From positions 19,723,491 to 19,787,490 of the forward strand of contig OY743190.1 in NCBI GenBank assembly GCA_963555705.1: DNA of 64,000 bases, in the 5' to 3' direction. This DNA comes from Ligustrum vulgare. Lineage: Eukaryota; Streptophyta; Magnoliopsida; Lamiales; Oleaceae. Under the pieces are notes generated by a model that worked only from the letters and a program-made list of their open reading frames with translations, was not told where the DNA came from and did no database searches. Of this stretch, positions 1 through 9,800 are shown one piece after another; the stretch's first letter is position 1; each line of letters opens with the position of its first letter. The position numbers and the translations under genes are program-made.

Positions 1-588
1 AAATCCATAATCTGCTGCCATTTTTGTCATAACGGGATCTCCTCCCTAAGAAACGATTAATCGTGGGTATACATGATCTCCTGATGAAATGTAATAACAA
101 TCACATTCTTGGAGTTCATATATAACGTTGACAATAGTTTTATATTCGTCTTCTTTTGGTAAAAAAGGGGAATCATCTTCCTCCTCAGCACGAATTTTGA
201 CTACCCTTATATGTTCATCTTTGGCATTGATTGTTATTTTTCGAGGACTAGCTTCATTTATGACAACCTTCTTGGGACTTGGTTCATCTCTTTTAATCGT
301 TGGTCCACCACTGCTTCCAGAAGATGTACCTATTTGTATTTTTGATATAACCTGTTTGGTAATTAACGATTCAAACTGAGATTCAATCTCAATTATATTA
401 TCGCTCAATTCTTTAGTATAATTGTAATGAAAATTTGAGATTTCCATCAATTGCTTGAAACTTTCTTGGAGAGTCTCTGCTAGTTGCTCAATCCCAAGTT
501 TTATATCTTCAGCTTCCTCTGTGAGGAAGTTTATTCGTTGTTTGGCGTCTATCAAGGATTTTTTGATATTATCCATATGCAAATTCAA
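1..588 (-). pseudogene. Pararetroviral ORF downstream of RNase H (transactivator position)
   Basis: The ATG-initiated frame at 588-46 encodes 180 residues. The first 60 are a predicted coiled coil rich in Glu, Lys and Leu, followed by a Ser/Gly/Pro linker and an acidic stretch. After the stop at 46-48 the same frame stays open to the window edge, so the ORF probably continued. It lies where cavemo- and solendovirus-like genomes keep the inclusion-body/transactivator ORF. I see no diagnostic viroplasmin motif in the visible part, so the function is inferred from position only. Confidence 0.5.
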
Positions 589-2059
589 TATTCCTATTTA
601 AAAAATCTGCAAGATAATTATTGACACATTTAATATGAACTATATCAAAATTATAAAATGCCAAATAGGCTTGCCATCTATGGAGCCTCCTATATTGAGA
701 TTCTGAGGTAACTTATTTTTCACTAAGCCTACAACTTAAGAATTATCAATTTAAAAAATGAATTTTTTGGATAATAAAAATAATGAGCTTGCTTTGAAGG
801 ACCTACGGGGCGGTAACTAAGATAGGTAAGTAGAGCGTATAAAACCATACCAATGGCACATATTCCAGATTTTCAACCTCATATCCCTTTTATGACAAAA
901 AAAAAAAAAAAAAAAGCTCTTTCCCTTTGCCCTTCCTGATCGGGTTTTTGGTTAAAAGAAAATAGGGTTGATAGAGCTTGGATCCGTGTGGGGGTTGTTA
1001 TCTCATAAAACTTTTTTATTCCTATGATAATTGCTAACAATTCTTTCTCATGAGTAGTATAATTTATTTCTGCTTGGTTAAACGTTCCACTAGAATATTT
1101 GCAAATTTCATTAAGATCTATTTTTAATATTTCTGCCCAATATTTATCCGAGGTATCAGTATTAACTATTAAATTATCTTTTTCATCTGGTAATCTTAAT
1201 TTTGGCAAATTTTTACATTCTTATTTGAGTGTTTTGACAATTTCTGTGTGCTCACTACTCCATCCTTTGGTATTTATTTTTCTGAGTAAAATCTGAATTT
1301 TATGTCTCTTTTTTGAAAGATTTTCAATAAATCCATCTGCATAATTTAAACATCCTAAGAATTTTTGTAATTATTCTTTTGATTCTAATTTATCTGAAAA
1401 ATTTTCTATCTTTTTAGATATATGAGTTTATAGTTTTATTCCTTTCTTATCTATTGATAATCCAAGAAAATCAATTTCTTATTTTTCTATTATAGCTTTG
1501 TTATTATAGCTTTGTTTTTTGAAAGAAAAAATCCTTCTTTTTTGCATTCACTTATAAATTTTATTAAATGGTTTCTACGTTCTTCTCTATTATTAGAACA
1601 TATTAATATATCATCAACATAAATAATTAAGAATTTACTAAATTTGTTATCCATTTTTCTTTGATATATTTGTGGTGCATTTTTTAAACCAAATGGCATA
1701 ACCATCCATTCATATTTACCTTGGGGTGTACTAAATGTTGTATATTGAATACTATCTTCTTTCATTTTTACTTGCCAAAATCCTGATTTACAATCAAATT
1801 TAGAATAGTATTGTTTTCCTTTTGTAAGATTTATTAGTACTTCTTTATTTGTTAAAAAGTATCCATCAAATTTGGTATATTTGTTTAATTCTTTATAATT
1901 TATCACCATTCTAGATTTTCCTCTTTTTTGTTCAGAATGTTTCATTACCATGAAAGCTGGACTATTATGGGGTCCATTACTAGGTTTGATTAATTTTTGG
2001 TTAAGTAATTCTTTTATTTGAGTTTTAAATTTTTGTGCATCTTGTATGGTATACATCAT
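589..2059 (-). pseudogene. Pararetroviral reverse transcriptase and RNase H (broken)
   Basis: RT copies the viral RNA into DNA and RNase H degrades the template. The open part at 2059-1490 has the RT fingers and palm, including the GFWQVKM region, the MPFGLKNAP motif and the catalytic YVDD box. Connection and thumb sequence runs through 1489-1209 with several stops. RNase H starts near 1208 (TDTSDKYW, then GTFNQAEINY and HEKELLA), is interrupted near 900 by an A-rich tract, and resumes at about 700-600 with the conserved C-terminal HIKCVNNYLADFL. The 2060-2269 stretch upstream is RT-proximal spacer without clear motifs. Several stops and at least one frame change make it nonfunctional. Confidence 0.87.
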
Positions 2060-2269
2060 TGGCCTAACTCTTATAATAACATTTTCTGTTAATTCTATTT
2101 TAGCTCTAGGATGATATGATTTCCAAAATGATAATGAATTTTCTCCATATACTTTTTTTTAATTGATCAATGATTTTTTTTCCATGCTATTATTATATTT
2201 GTTTTCAAAACTTTTTTATACATTATTCTTTTATTTTTTTATTTCAATTTGTGTAATTGGTTTTTTCTC

Positions 2270-2700
2270 TCATTTATCACCACACTGTGTTGACTGAACT
2301 CTGTAAGGTCTAAAATCTCTTGGTACTTTTAGTAAATGTCCGCAAGGTGTTTGTAACATTATCATGTAATTATTTTTTTTGTAATACTGAAATTGTTGTA
2401 TAAAGTCATTTCCTAGTAATATATCACATTCTAATTTGTTATAGTTATATATATCTTATTCACAACTAGTTGTTTACTTCCTAGTATTATATGGATTTTA
2501 TCAGCACTACTAATTATTTGAATACTTTCTCCTGTAACTCCTATTATTTTTATTTTCCCATCAGTATTCCATGATTTTATTAGGAAATTTTTAAATATTG
2601 TTATATCACTTCATGTGTCAATTAATGCACAGGTTATTATATTTGTTTCTACAATGGTAACTTGTATATAAACAGCTAATGAAAAACTTATTTGGTTATT
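2270..2700 (-). pseudogene. Pararetroviral aspartic protease, RT-proximal copy (broken)
   Basis: Reading the minus strand from about 2700 there is a retropepsin fold signature: CALIDT followed by an in-frame TGA exactly where the catalytic-loop glycine is expected, then SDIT. About 75 codons downstream comes ILLGNDF, the second retropepsin signature, followed by a conserved stretch (TPCGHLLKVPRDF) leading to RT. This matches the usual caulimovirid protease, which lies directly before RT. The protein is dead because of the stop in the active site and at least two more stops. It was too fragmented to show as one open frame. Confidence 0.75.
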
Positions 2701-2751
2701 CATTTATTTAGCTTTTCTACATAGCATAATTTGACCATTATGGGTTATGTA

Positions 2752-3075
2752 TTATTCTTTACGTTTTATACTATAATCTTCCAATCCATTTAGGAAATTT
2801 ATTCCTAACATTATATGACGATTTACCATACTATTATCTATATGACATGGTACTAGGAGATTTATTCCTCCTATTTTTATTGGTACTTTAACTTCAAGTT
2901 CAGTCATATGTATTTGTCCATCAAAATTTATATATCTATAAGGATCAGTTCTATGAGATATTAATCCTTTATTTCTGTTTGAAGCAATATGACATTCACT
3001 AGCTCCTGTATCAATTAATATATTTGATCCTTTTACATGTTCTTTTCCATTGAAATATTCACCTTCTATTTTCAT
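2752..3075 (-). pseudogene. Second retropepsin-like domain upstream of the first
   Basis: A 107-residue open frame contains ILIDTGASECHIAS near residues 20-33, the canonical retropepsin active site. HIMLGINFLNG near residues 88-98 fits the ILG-type second signature at the usual distance. It lies only about 50 bp upstream of the protease at 2270-2700, so this virus had two protease-like domains in tandem. Possible explanations are a duplication inside the virus, two integrated genomes fused during integration, or a lineage-specific domain. The sequence differs clearly from the other copy, which argues against a recent duplication. Its role is unknown. Confidence 0.75.
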
Positions 3076-3207
3076 ATTTCCAGCATTTTTATGAAGTTTT
3101 ATTTCCCTTGTATTACTAGTTTCTCCTAATTATTTTCTATTGGGCAAATTTGTTGATCTTCTAATTAATTTGTCATCTTCAAATGTTATGTTATTATTAG
3201 GGTATTC

Positions 3208-3881
3208 TTACTCTCTCAACTCTATAATTTCTGATTTATTTTTTGTTATAATAAGTTCATAGTTTCTTGGGACTAAATTTATTTGTTTATCTGGTTCCAC
3301 AACTTTACCAAGATCTTTGCATTCTTTATGAATTTCAATATACGGTTTTTTAGAATAAACGTTTCCATAATTAAAATTAGTAAATGTATATAATGCTCTA
3401 TATTCTATAGTCATAATTTTATCTCTTGATTCCATTATATCATCTTTATGAAATTTGAAATGTAGTCCTAAAACTACATTAAAGTTTCTATATTTTAACG
3501 ATATACAATATTTTAGGTAACATGTAAATATTAGTTTCTTATATGCTAGATTTCGTTCTATTGTTCCCAAATGACCGTCTTTTAAATTTGTTATTCTTCC
3601 ATCATGTAAACTTACAGTCAAAGTGAATCTAATCCTTCTCTAAATAAGGATTTAAACATTATTTGGATACCTGCTAAATAAACATATTGAATTTTTTCAC
3701 TGTGTTTTTTATTGATCTTTGTTAATAATTTTGTAACCGTATTTTTTGTTAAAAGATTTAATTTATGTGTTCCTTGAGTAGTTCTAACATCTATTGCTCT
3801 TTCAATTTTATGATATTCATTTATTGCTACTCTTTCTCTTCTCCATATTCTGTCTAATATTTTCCATTTTCCTATTTTCAA
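3208..3881 (-). pseudogene. Pararetroviral movement protein (two frames)
   Basis: Movement proteins of the 30K superfamily modify plasmodesmata for cell-to-cell spread. The N-terminal half is in the frame 3881-3618 and ends in the conserved YVYLAGIQIMFKSLFREGLDS block typical of caulimovirid movement proteins. The C-terminal half continues in another frame at 3621-3208 with the SLHDGR..., NLAYKKLIFTCYL region. The two frames overlap by four bases, so a single frameshift separates them. It lies downstream of the coat region and upstream of the proteases. The C-terminal half ends in a stop at 3208. Confidence 0.8.
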
Positions 3882-4013
3882 ATCTAAAGATAATTTTTGT
3901 ATTTTCCTAAACTTATTATTATCAAAAGTTACTTTTAATCCATAACCTTCTATTCCTTCATATTCTTGTTTATCTATGTTCTTATTTATTTTTTTGCAAT
4001 TTTTTCTATTTCT

Positions 4014-5315
4014 CTATTCTGATTTTGATTCATTACTTTCTGAATCTGTTTCACTTATATAGACTTCTTGATCATAGTATTCTTCAATGTCAGATATTTC
4101 ACTTAATTCACTTTCTATTTCTAGATATTTTTTTTGTAAAATTTTAACTTTCTTTTTGTTACAATCAGGGCTTATATGCCCCATTTCTCCACAATTACAA
4201 CATTTGCATTGATTTTTGTCTTTCTTATAAGTTTTCTTTTTCTGTTTTTTATTGGGATTATATCTTCTTTTGTAATATCTTCTCTTAGGTTTTATATATT
4301 TCTTCCTAAAGTCTCTAAATTTTTTAAAATTTCTATTTTTATATTTTCTTTTATTATTTCTTTTTCTTTCAGGGTTACATTCCCATTGGGAAGATTTTTC
4401 CATATCTTCACAACATATTCTAGTTAATTTTCCTAATTTCTTTAATAATTGTCTTTGTTGACATATATATGCTAATCTTTCAATTAGAAATTTTATCCTT
4501 GATCCTAATGTTCTAGGTATTACAGGGTTACCTTTGATAAATTTTTCAAATTCTATTTTAAAGTATATTCCCCATAAACTTGGTAATTTATTGTAATACA
4601 TATCTTTGCATACTTCTTGATTTTCATTACTATAGAATTGGACATAATAATATTCTTTGATTTTACACATATCACATATTGTTAAATTTATTAATCTCAT
4701 TCTTGCATTATCTTTGTCTCTAATTGATTCTGTTTCAGTATTACTTATCCAATTTTCTCCTAAAAATTCATCCGCAATATAATCTACTAACTTTTCTATA
4801 CCTTTTCTATTTGATTTTATTAGTTCTGTTTGTACATTTCTTCTTATTAATGCTTTTGTATCACTACTTATTTCTTCTCATCAATTCCTAACATGTCCTT
4901 CAAAAGATGATGTTAAAAAGTCTATCATTCTTTTAGTGTTTTCCCATGTGTCATCTTTATTGTACAAAAAGAACAATATCATTGAATCTGCCCAAATTAA
5001 TAAGGCTTTTTTAGTATCTATTTTACAATCCAAATCTAGTTTTGTTCCTCCATGATTAATATGTTTATCATAATTATTATTTGGTTCAAATCTATCTTTA
5101 TATTTATTCCCTTTAGGTAGTTGTCTATCTCTGATTCTATCATAATATTGCCGGTGTGATTTACTATATGAAGGTGCATAACTTTCATTTGGATCTGGTA
5201 ATTCTTGTTTGGAAGTTCCCATTGGAGCTGGGCTAGGTGCTCCTCCAGTATTCATTAAAACTTGGTATTCATTAAAATTTTCTAGGCTTAATTGGTCAAA
5301 ATTTTCTACAAGCAA
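4014..5315 (-). pseudogene. Pararetroviral coat protein with CCHC zinc finger
   Basis: The frame 4700-4014 has the conserved capsid core (LPSLWGIYF, then LGSRIKFL, then YICQQ), a long Lys/Arg-rich nucleic-acid-binding stretch, a CCHC knuckle (CKCCNCGEMGHISPDC, about residues 166-181) and an acidic Ser/Glu tail. The frame 5315-4881 contains the upstream capsid part, including KALLIWADSMILFF. The interval 4880-4701 joins them with stops. Coat proteins of this family package the open-circular DNA genome. The acidic tail resembles the phosphorylated C-terminus known for caulimovirid capsids. Its position upstream of the movement protein is a useful taxonomic character. Confidence 0.82.
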
Positions 5316-5422
5316 GTCTAATTCTTTATTTATTTTTATTTTGTTCTTCTTTAGTTTTTTCTTCAGCTTTTAGTTTCCCTAAAGTTTTTTCTATGGATTT
5401 TTGTAATTCTAATTTTTCTTGT

Positions 5423-6150
5423 TCAAAGTGTTTTTTTTCCTATTCTAAGTATTTCTTTTTCTTTGAGTTTTTTGTCCATTTTCTTATCTTTGTTTTTATT
5501 ATTTTTTTTGAATTCTCTAATCTCTAGTTTTAGTATATTTATATCATTTCTTACTTCTTTTAATTCATTTTTTACTTCTTGAACATCACTTATTAATGAT
5601 TTTATTAATATTTTTAGATCTTCAATATATTCATTTATCGATATTTTATACAATTTGTTTAATAGTTTGAGTTTTTTGTACTTTAAATAGTCTGTCATAC
5701 ATATCATCTATTTTTTTTCTAATTTTTTTTATTCTTTCTTCTATTGATATGATCATTTCATTTTCATTCTTTCTTATTTTCTCATTTAACTTGTCTATTT
5801 TTTCAATGATTATTTCAATTTTATCTTGATTAATTAATTCTCCTGATTTTCTTTGAAATCCTTTCAAAATTTCTTCATCTATATTTTTAACTTCTCCTAT
5901 CATATCTTATAATTCTTTAAATTGTATTGTTAGTTTACTTTGAATATTTTATAATTTTTCTTTGATATTCATATCTTGTATATTTAACTTTTGTAATTCT
6001 TCAACAGCCAATTTATCTTGTATGTTTATATTTTTATATGTTTGCCATAAAAAGGCACTTATCCAGTTTAATTGCATATTAAGAAATTCATCAGATTCTC
6101 CCTATGAGCTTAATGGTTGGAACATGGTTGTATTAGGTTCTTTTATTTAA
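5423..6150 (-). pseudogene. Pararetroviral N-terminal coiled-coil region
   Basis: Two overlapping minus frames (5903-5646 and 5707-5423) plus the broken stretch up to about 6150 encode Lys/Glu/Ile-rich helices with heptad spacing and no enzymatic motif. This looks like the N-terminal region of a capsid polyprotein or a virion-associated protein. The frames overlap by 62 bp, which points to a frameshift. The region ends at 6157, where the LTR element inserted. Confidence 0.6.
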
Positions 6151-6152
6151 TA

Positions 6153-6157
6153 AGATC
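6153..6157. repeat. Target site duplication AGATC (partner 14702-14706)
   Basis: AGATC directly precedes the left LTR and directly follows the right LTR. Both flanks are pararetrovirus, which shows that the retroelement landed in the already integrated virus. Confidence 0.88.
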
Positions 6158-7090
6158 TGTTTCGGTAATTTTCTGACCTTGACGTGGTGAGATCAAAAGC
6201 TGATATTTTGTTGGAGATGATGATCCAAGCTTCCAAGAAACCTGCAAAAAAGAAAACGAGGGATGCCCTATCGCCCCTCCGGTGTGAGAATTAGTATTTT
6301 GGAGAGAAGTAGAAAAATATATAACTGGAATATATGTAAAGAATTATGAATGAATATTGTGATCATAAGAGCTATATTTATAGGGCTGAAAAAAGCTCAT
6401 AACCTTCTTTAATTGAAGAATGAGTCTTTTTGATATAAACTTACCTTTCAAGGAGAATTCTATCTTTACAAGAATAGAGTTCCCCTTTTTTAGGAGGATT
6501 CCTTATAAGATACGTCTTATTACGGAGGCCCAAGAAGGAGGTCCATGAATGAAGCCCATTAATGAAGAAGGTTCGAAGTCCTATCTGTGCTGGGCTTCTA
6601 AGCGTGATGTGACCGGGACAGGCCGACCATATATCTTATCATCAATGAGATTTTTGATAAGGTCGGGAGTGACTGACCTATGTAGTGATAGGATAAGCCC
6701 GGGAAAAAATGTTGAATAAACGGAGAGTAACCTAGCGAGGCCAATGCAACAATCCCGATCTATACATGGTCGAGCATTGTTGCCCGACCTATTATACTCC
6801 AAATCCCTAGCTTATTTTAGGGCGTCGTGAATTTGTACTGATCACTTTATTTTCTAGGATGTAAGGCTAAAGACATAGCTCATTAACGTGTTTTGGGACT
6901 AGGGTTGGCCCATAATAAGACTACAATGCTTCTATGAACAAATCGACCCAAAGGGGTAACCTCGGGCAATAGAGAAGTCGATCCAAAGTGTGATGTTGTA
7001 TAAGATAGAAGGCTGGCCCAAAGCATGACCTTGGGCCTTAAGGTGAAAAGTAATATTCTGATAATGGAATGACCAAAAATATACCGATCA
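6158..7090 (-). repeat. LTR of the LARD-like element (3' LTR in element orientation)
   Basis: This LTR begins TGTTTCGG on the plus strand and ends TACCGATCA, so it is bounded by TG and CA on either strand. It is collinear with 13768-14701 with only scattered single-base differences, which suggests a fairly recent insertion. The short minus frame at 6581-6802 is repeated in the other LTR with breaks and is not a gene. Confidence 0.9.
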
Positions 7091-7103
7091 TTAGCCCCCG
7101 TGC
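7091..7103 (-). promoter_or_regulatory. Polypurine-tract-like run
   Basis: On the minus strand GCACGGGGGCTAA abuts the left LTR, the place for the plus-strand primer. A near copy of this zone lies about 410 bp inside, at 7503-7530. Confidence 0.5.
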
Positions 7104-7619
7104 GTCAGAGGTCGAGCTCCGGCCTCTGGCGTATGTCATATCGAGTTTAATTATTGCTAAAGTAAAGTTAAGGTCGTGCTATGAAACATGGTCTCACTTC
7201 TAGCCAAAGACTTTCACTTACCAAATCTTGAGAACAACTGAGAGTGTTCTTACATTTGTCCCATCTCATGAGTTTCACTAATTCACAAGAAGAGGTCTTG
7301 TCCTTTATGAACCGGACAGTGGTTGAAGACCCTGTATTTATGGAGGAAGTAGCACATTCCAGGTAGAATTAGGTTATTCGGATGGTTTGGAGACGTTGGA
7401 GTCTTGATGGCAGTATTAGGATACAATTGTATAATATCCAATTTCCATATTGAAGTAGGATTTTTTTTAGCTGCCCATGCAAGATAGAATTTAGACTAAT
7501 TAAAAGCCCCCGTGCATCCCACCTCGAGCTCGGGGAGAGATGGATATGAAATAATGAGACAGCGTGGTTTTGGTAGGATGTGATTCAACGGTTATGTTGC
7601 ATCTTATGTTAATAAATAA

Positions 7620-8000
7620 TATGCCAAGTCCATGCTAAGTAATGAGTTCAAGCTTTTATAATAAGTTGAGCTCATGTTATGTAAGAATAAGCAGAGGTTA
7701 TGTTAACGAATGAGCTTTGGTTTATGTTGGAAAGAATTAAGCACGAGCTTATGTCAAGTAATGAGCTCGAGCTTTTGTTAAGCAAGAATAAGCCGAGCTT
7801 ATATCAAGGAATAAGCTTGGACTTATGTGAGCGAGAGTAAAGCATGAACTTATGTTAAGTAATGAGCTCGAGCATATGTTAGGAAGAAATGAGCATGAGT
7901 TTATGTTATGTAATAAACCTGAGCATTATGTAGAATGTAAATAAGCCCGAGCATGTAAAGTAATAAACCTGAGCTTTGTAGATCCGGGGACTTCATTATG
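7620..8000. repeat. Dispersed tandem repeats of the AGCCGAGCTTATGTTAAG type
   Basis: Roughly 35-60-bp modules alternate between 'aataagc(c)gagctTATGTTAAG' and 'taatgagctcgagc' forms, many times in slightly different versions. They belong to the interior of the LARD-like element. A second block of the same family lies at 9460-9800. No coding capacity. Confidence 0.65.
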
Positions 8001-8139
8001 TGATTTGATTACTTGACTGCTTGAGAATGACCATGTGTACTTGCATGAGCAAGTATCTTATTGTTTGCTCGTGGTTTAAGGCTTTGAGCGCTTGTGCGTG
8101 GGTAAAAAACAACTTTGCTAGGTAGTGTCATCAATAACT

Positions 8140-9030
8140 TGTGAAGGTCGTGCTATGTGACCGACCTTGTAAATTATTTTAATAAAGAAAGGGTCAAGCC
8201 CTTCACTTTGTGGTTTTTTGGAATTTATTTGTAAGGTCAGGTATTGTGGCCGACCTTGTAAATTTTCGCACAGAGAATGGGCCAAGTCCTTGATTTTGTG
8301 TAATTTACAAGAATGGTTGATAGGTTGGGTATTTTGAATATGGCAGTGAGCCCGTGCTTTGAACTAGAAACCCTTTATAATTTTGAAGTAAAGTTATACA
8401 GGTCGATCATGGCCAACCTTATGGACTTTAGCACAAAGGAGGGGTCAAGCCCTGCCCTTTCGTGAGTTTATGAAAAATAATTTGTAACGTCGATCAAGAC
8501 CGACCTTGTAAATAATTTATACAAAGAAGTGACCAAGCTTTTGAATTTGTGAATTCATGGAAAACAATTTATAAGGTCGATCAAGGCCGATCTTGTATAG
8601 GATTTACACAAAGAAATGGTCAGATCCTCGACTTCGTGTTTTTGAGGAAATAGTTTATAAATTCGTGCCATGTGACCCACCTTGTAAATCATTTGACTTT
8701 GTATAGTTTTAACGGAATGATTAGTCAGGTCGGGCATTTAAGCCGACCTTGTAAACCTTTTGCACAAAGAAGGGTCAAACCCTTGACTTTGCGTAATTTA
8801 AGGAAATAGGTCGGGCAGGTAGGCCGACCTTATAGACTTTTTGTACAAAGAAGGGATCAAACCCTTGACTTTGTATAAAAAAGAGATAGTTTGATAGGTC
8901 GGGCATATGGGCTGGCCTTATAAACTCTTCATAGGGAAACAATCTGTGAGGCCGGGCACGATGGTTGATCCCGTACATTATTTGTGCTGAAATAATTCGT
9001 CAGGTCGGACATTTTGGTTGACCTTATAAT
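8140..9030. repeat. Hairpin satellite, about 86-bp units (GGTCGGGCA...GCCGACCTTGTAAA)
   Basis: About a dozen diverged units follow one another at about 55-95-bp spacing. Each has an inverted pair such as AGGTCGGGC and GCCGACCTTG around a loop of roughly 10 bases, followed by a 'caaagaagggtcaagcccttgac' type segment that is itself partly palindromic. Short minus frames here (8555-8978) are by-products of the repeat. Confidence 0.75.
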
Positions 9031-9039
9031 TTATTTATG

Positions 9040-9291
9040 AGGAAATAATTTGTAACGCCTTGCCATATGAAACATTATAAATTATTTGTAAGGAAATAAT
9101 TTGTAACGCCTTGCCATATGAAACATTATAAATTATTTGTAAGGAAATAATTTGTAACGCTTTGCCATATGAGACATTGTAAATTATTTGTAAGAAAATA
9201 ATTTGTAACGCCTTGCCATATGAGACATCGTAAATTATTTGCGAGAAAATAATTTGTAACACCTTGCCATATGAGACATTGTAAATTATTT
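9040..9291. repeat. Five tandem 51-bp repeats
   Basis: Five copies of a unit running from AGGAAATAATTTGTAACGCC to AATTATTTGTA. Each unit carries an inverted pair (AAATAATTTGTAA with TTATAAATTATTT). The core 'aacgccttgccatatgaaacattataaatt' position matches the 86-bp satellite unit upstream, so this looks like a local re-amplification. Because 51 is a multiple of three, the minus strand shows a fake ORF of 17-residue repeats. Confidence 0.85.
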
Positions 9292-9459
9292 GACCTTGTG
9301 TTTTTGGGAGATAATTTGTAAAGTCATGCTTTGTGGTCGACGTTGTAAATCATTCCCAATATGGTATGGTAGGTTTTCTTTAATTATCACAGTTGTTTTC
9401 GTTCGATGACTGGAGGGTATAGAAGCCAACCTCAGATTGATGAGGGATTATGGCTTGCA

Positions 9460-9800
9460 TTGATAATAAAGCTTATTGATATGTTTAAGCAAGGAATAAG
9501 TCGAGATTATGTTAAGTAATAATCTTTAACTTATGTTGAGAAGCAATAAGCCGAGATTATGTTAAGTAATAACCTCTAACTTATGTTGAGAAGCAATAAG
9601 CCGGGCTCATGTTAAGAAATAATGAACTTGTTATTGCGGGAGTTATAGGTCAAGCTCAAGTTAGCACATAAGCCCGAGTTGGTGTTAGAAAATAATAGGT
9701 CGAGCTCATGTTTAAGTAATGAGCTCAAGTCAACGTTAAGGAATGGTAAGCCGAGCTTATGTTGAGTAATAAGCCCAAACTTGTTTTAGCGGGAATTTAA
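9460..9800. repeat. Second block of AGCCGAGCTTATG repeats
   Basis: Same module family as 7620-8000 (for example 'aagcaataagccgagattatgtt'), so the two blocks flank the hairpin satellite on both sides. Confidence 0.6.

Larger units (their letters stand above)
1..6157 (-). other. Endogenous pararetrovirus (Caulimoviridae), larger block
   Basis: This is an integrated, decayed genome of a plant pararetrovirus, read on the minus strand from 6157 down past the window edge. Coat protein, movement protein, retropepsin, reverse transcriptase and RNase H can each be recognised, and no LTRs or integrase are seen, which fits Caulimoviridae rather than an LTR retrotransposon. The coat-like zinc-finger protein precedes the movement protein. 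As I recall, cavemo- and solendoviruses have that order, whereas badna- and petuviruses have movement first. Most frames are broken by stops and frameshifts, so it is a fossil. It is very AT-rich. The remaining 5' part lies at 14702-15482, separated by a retroelement. Family sure; genus an inference. Confidence 0.88.

Noticed and set aside
6581..6802. ORF repeated in both LTRs of the LARD-like element
   Set aside because: The copy at 14192-14412 is shifted between frames and no family is recognisable; it is LTR non-coding sequence.
9035..9262. 75-residue minus ORF of 17-residue repeats
   Set aside because: It arises because the 51-bp satellite unit is a multiple of three; there is no other sign of coding.
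9040..9291. CRISPR-like regular repeats
   Set aside because: Units are directly tandem with no unique spacers, and the DNA is plant nuclear.
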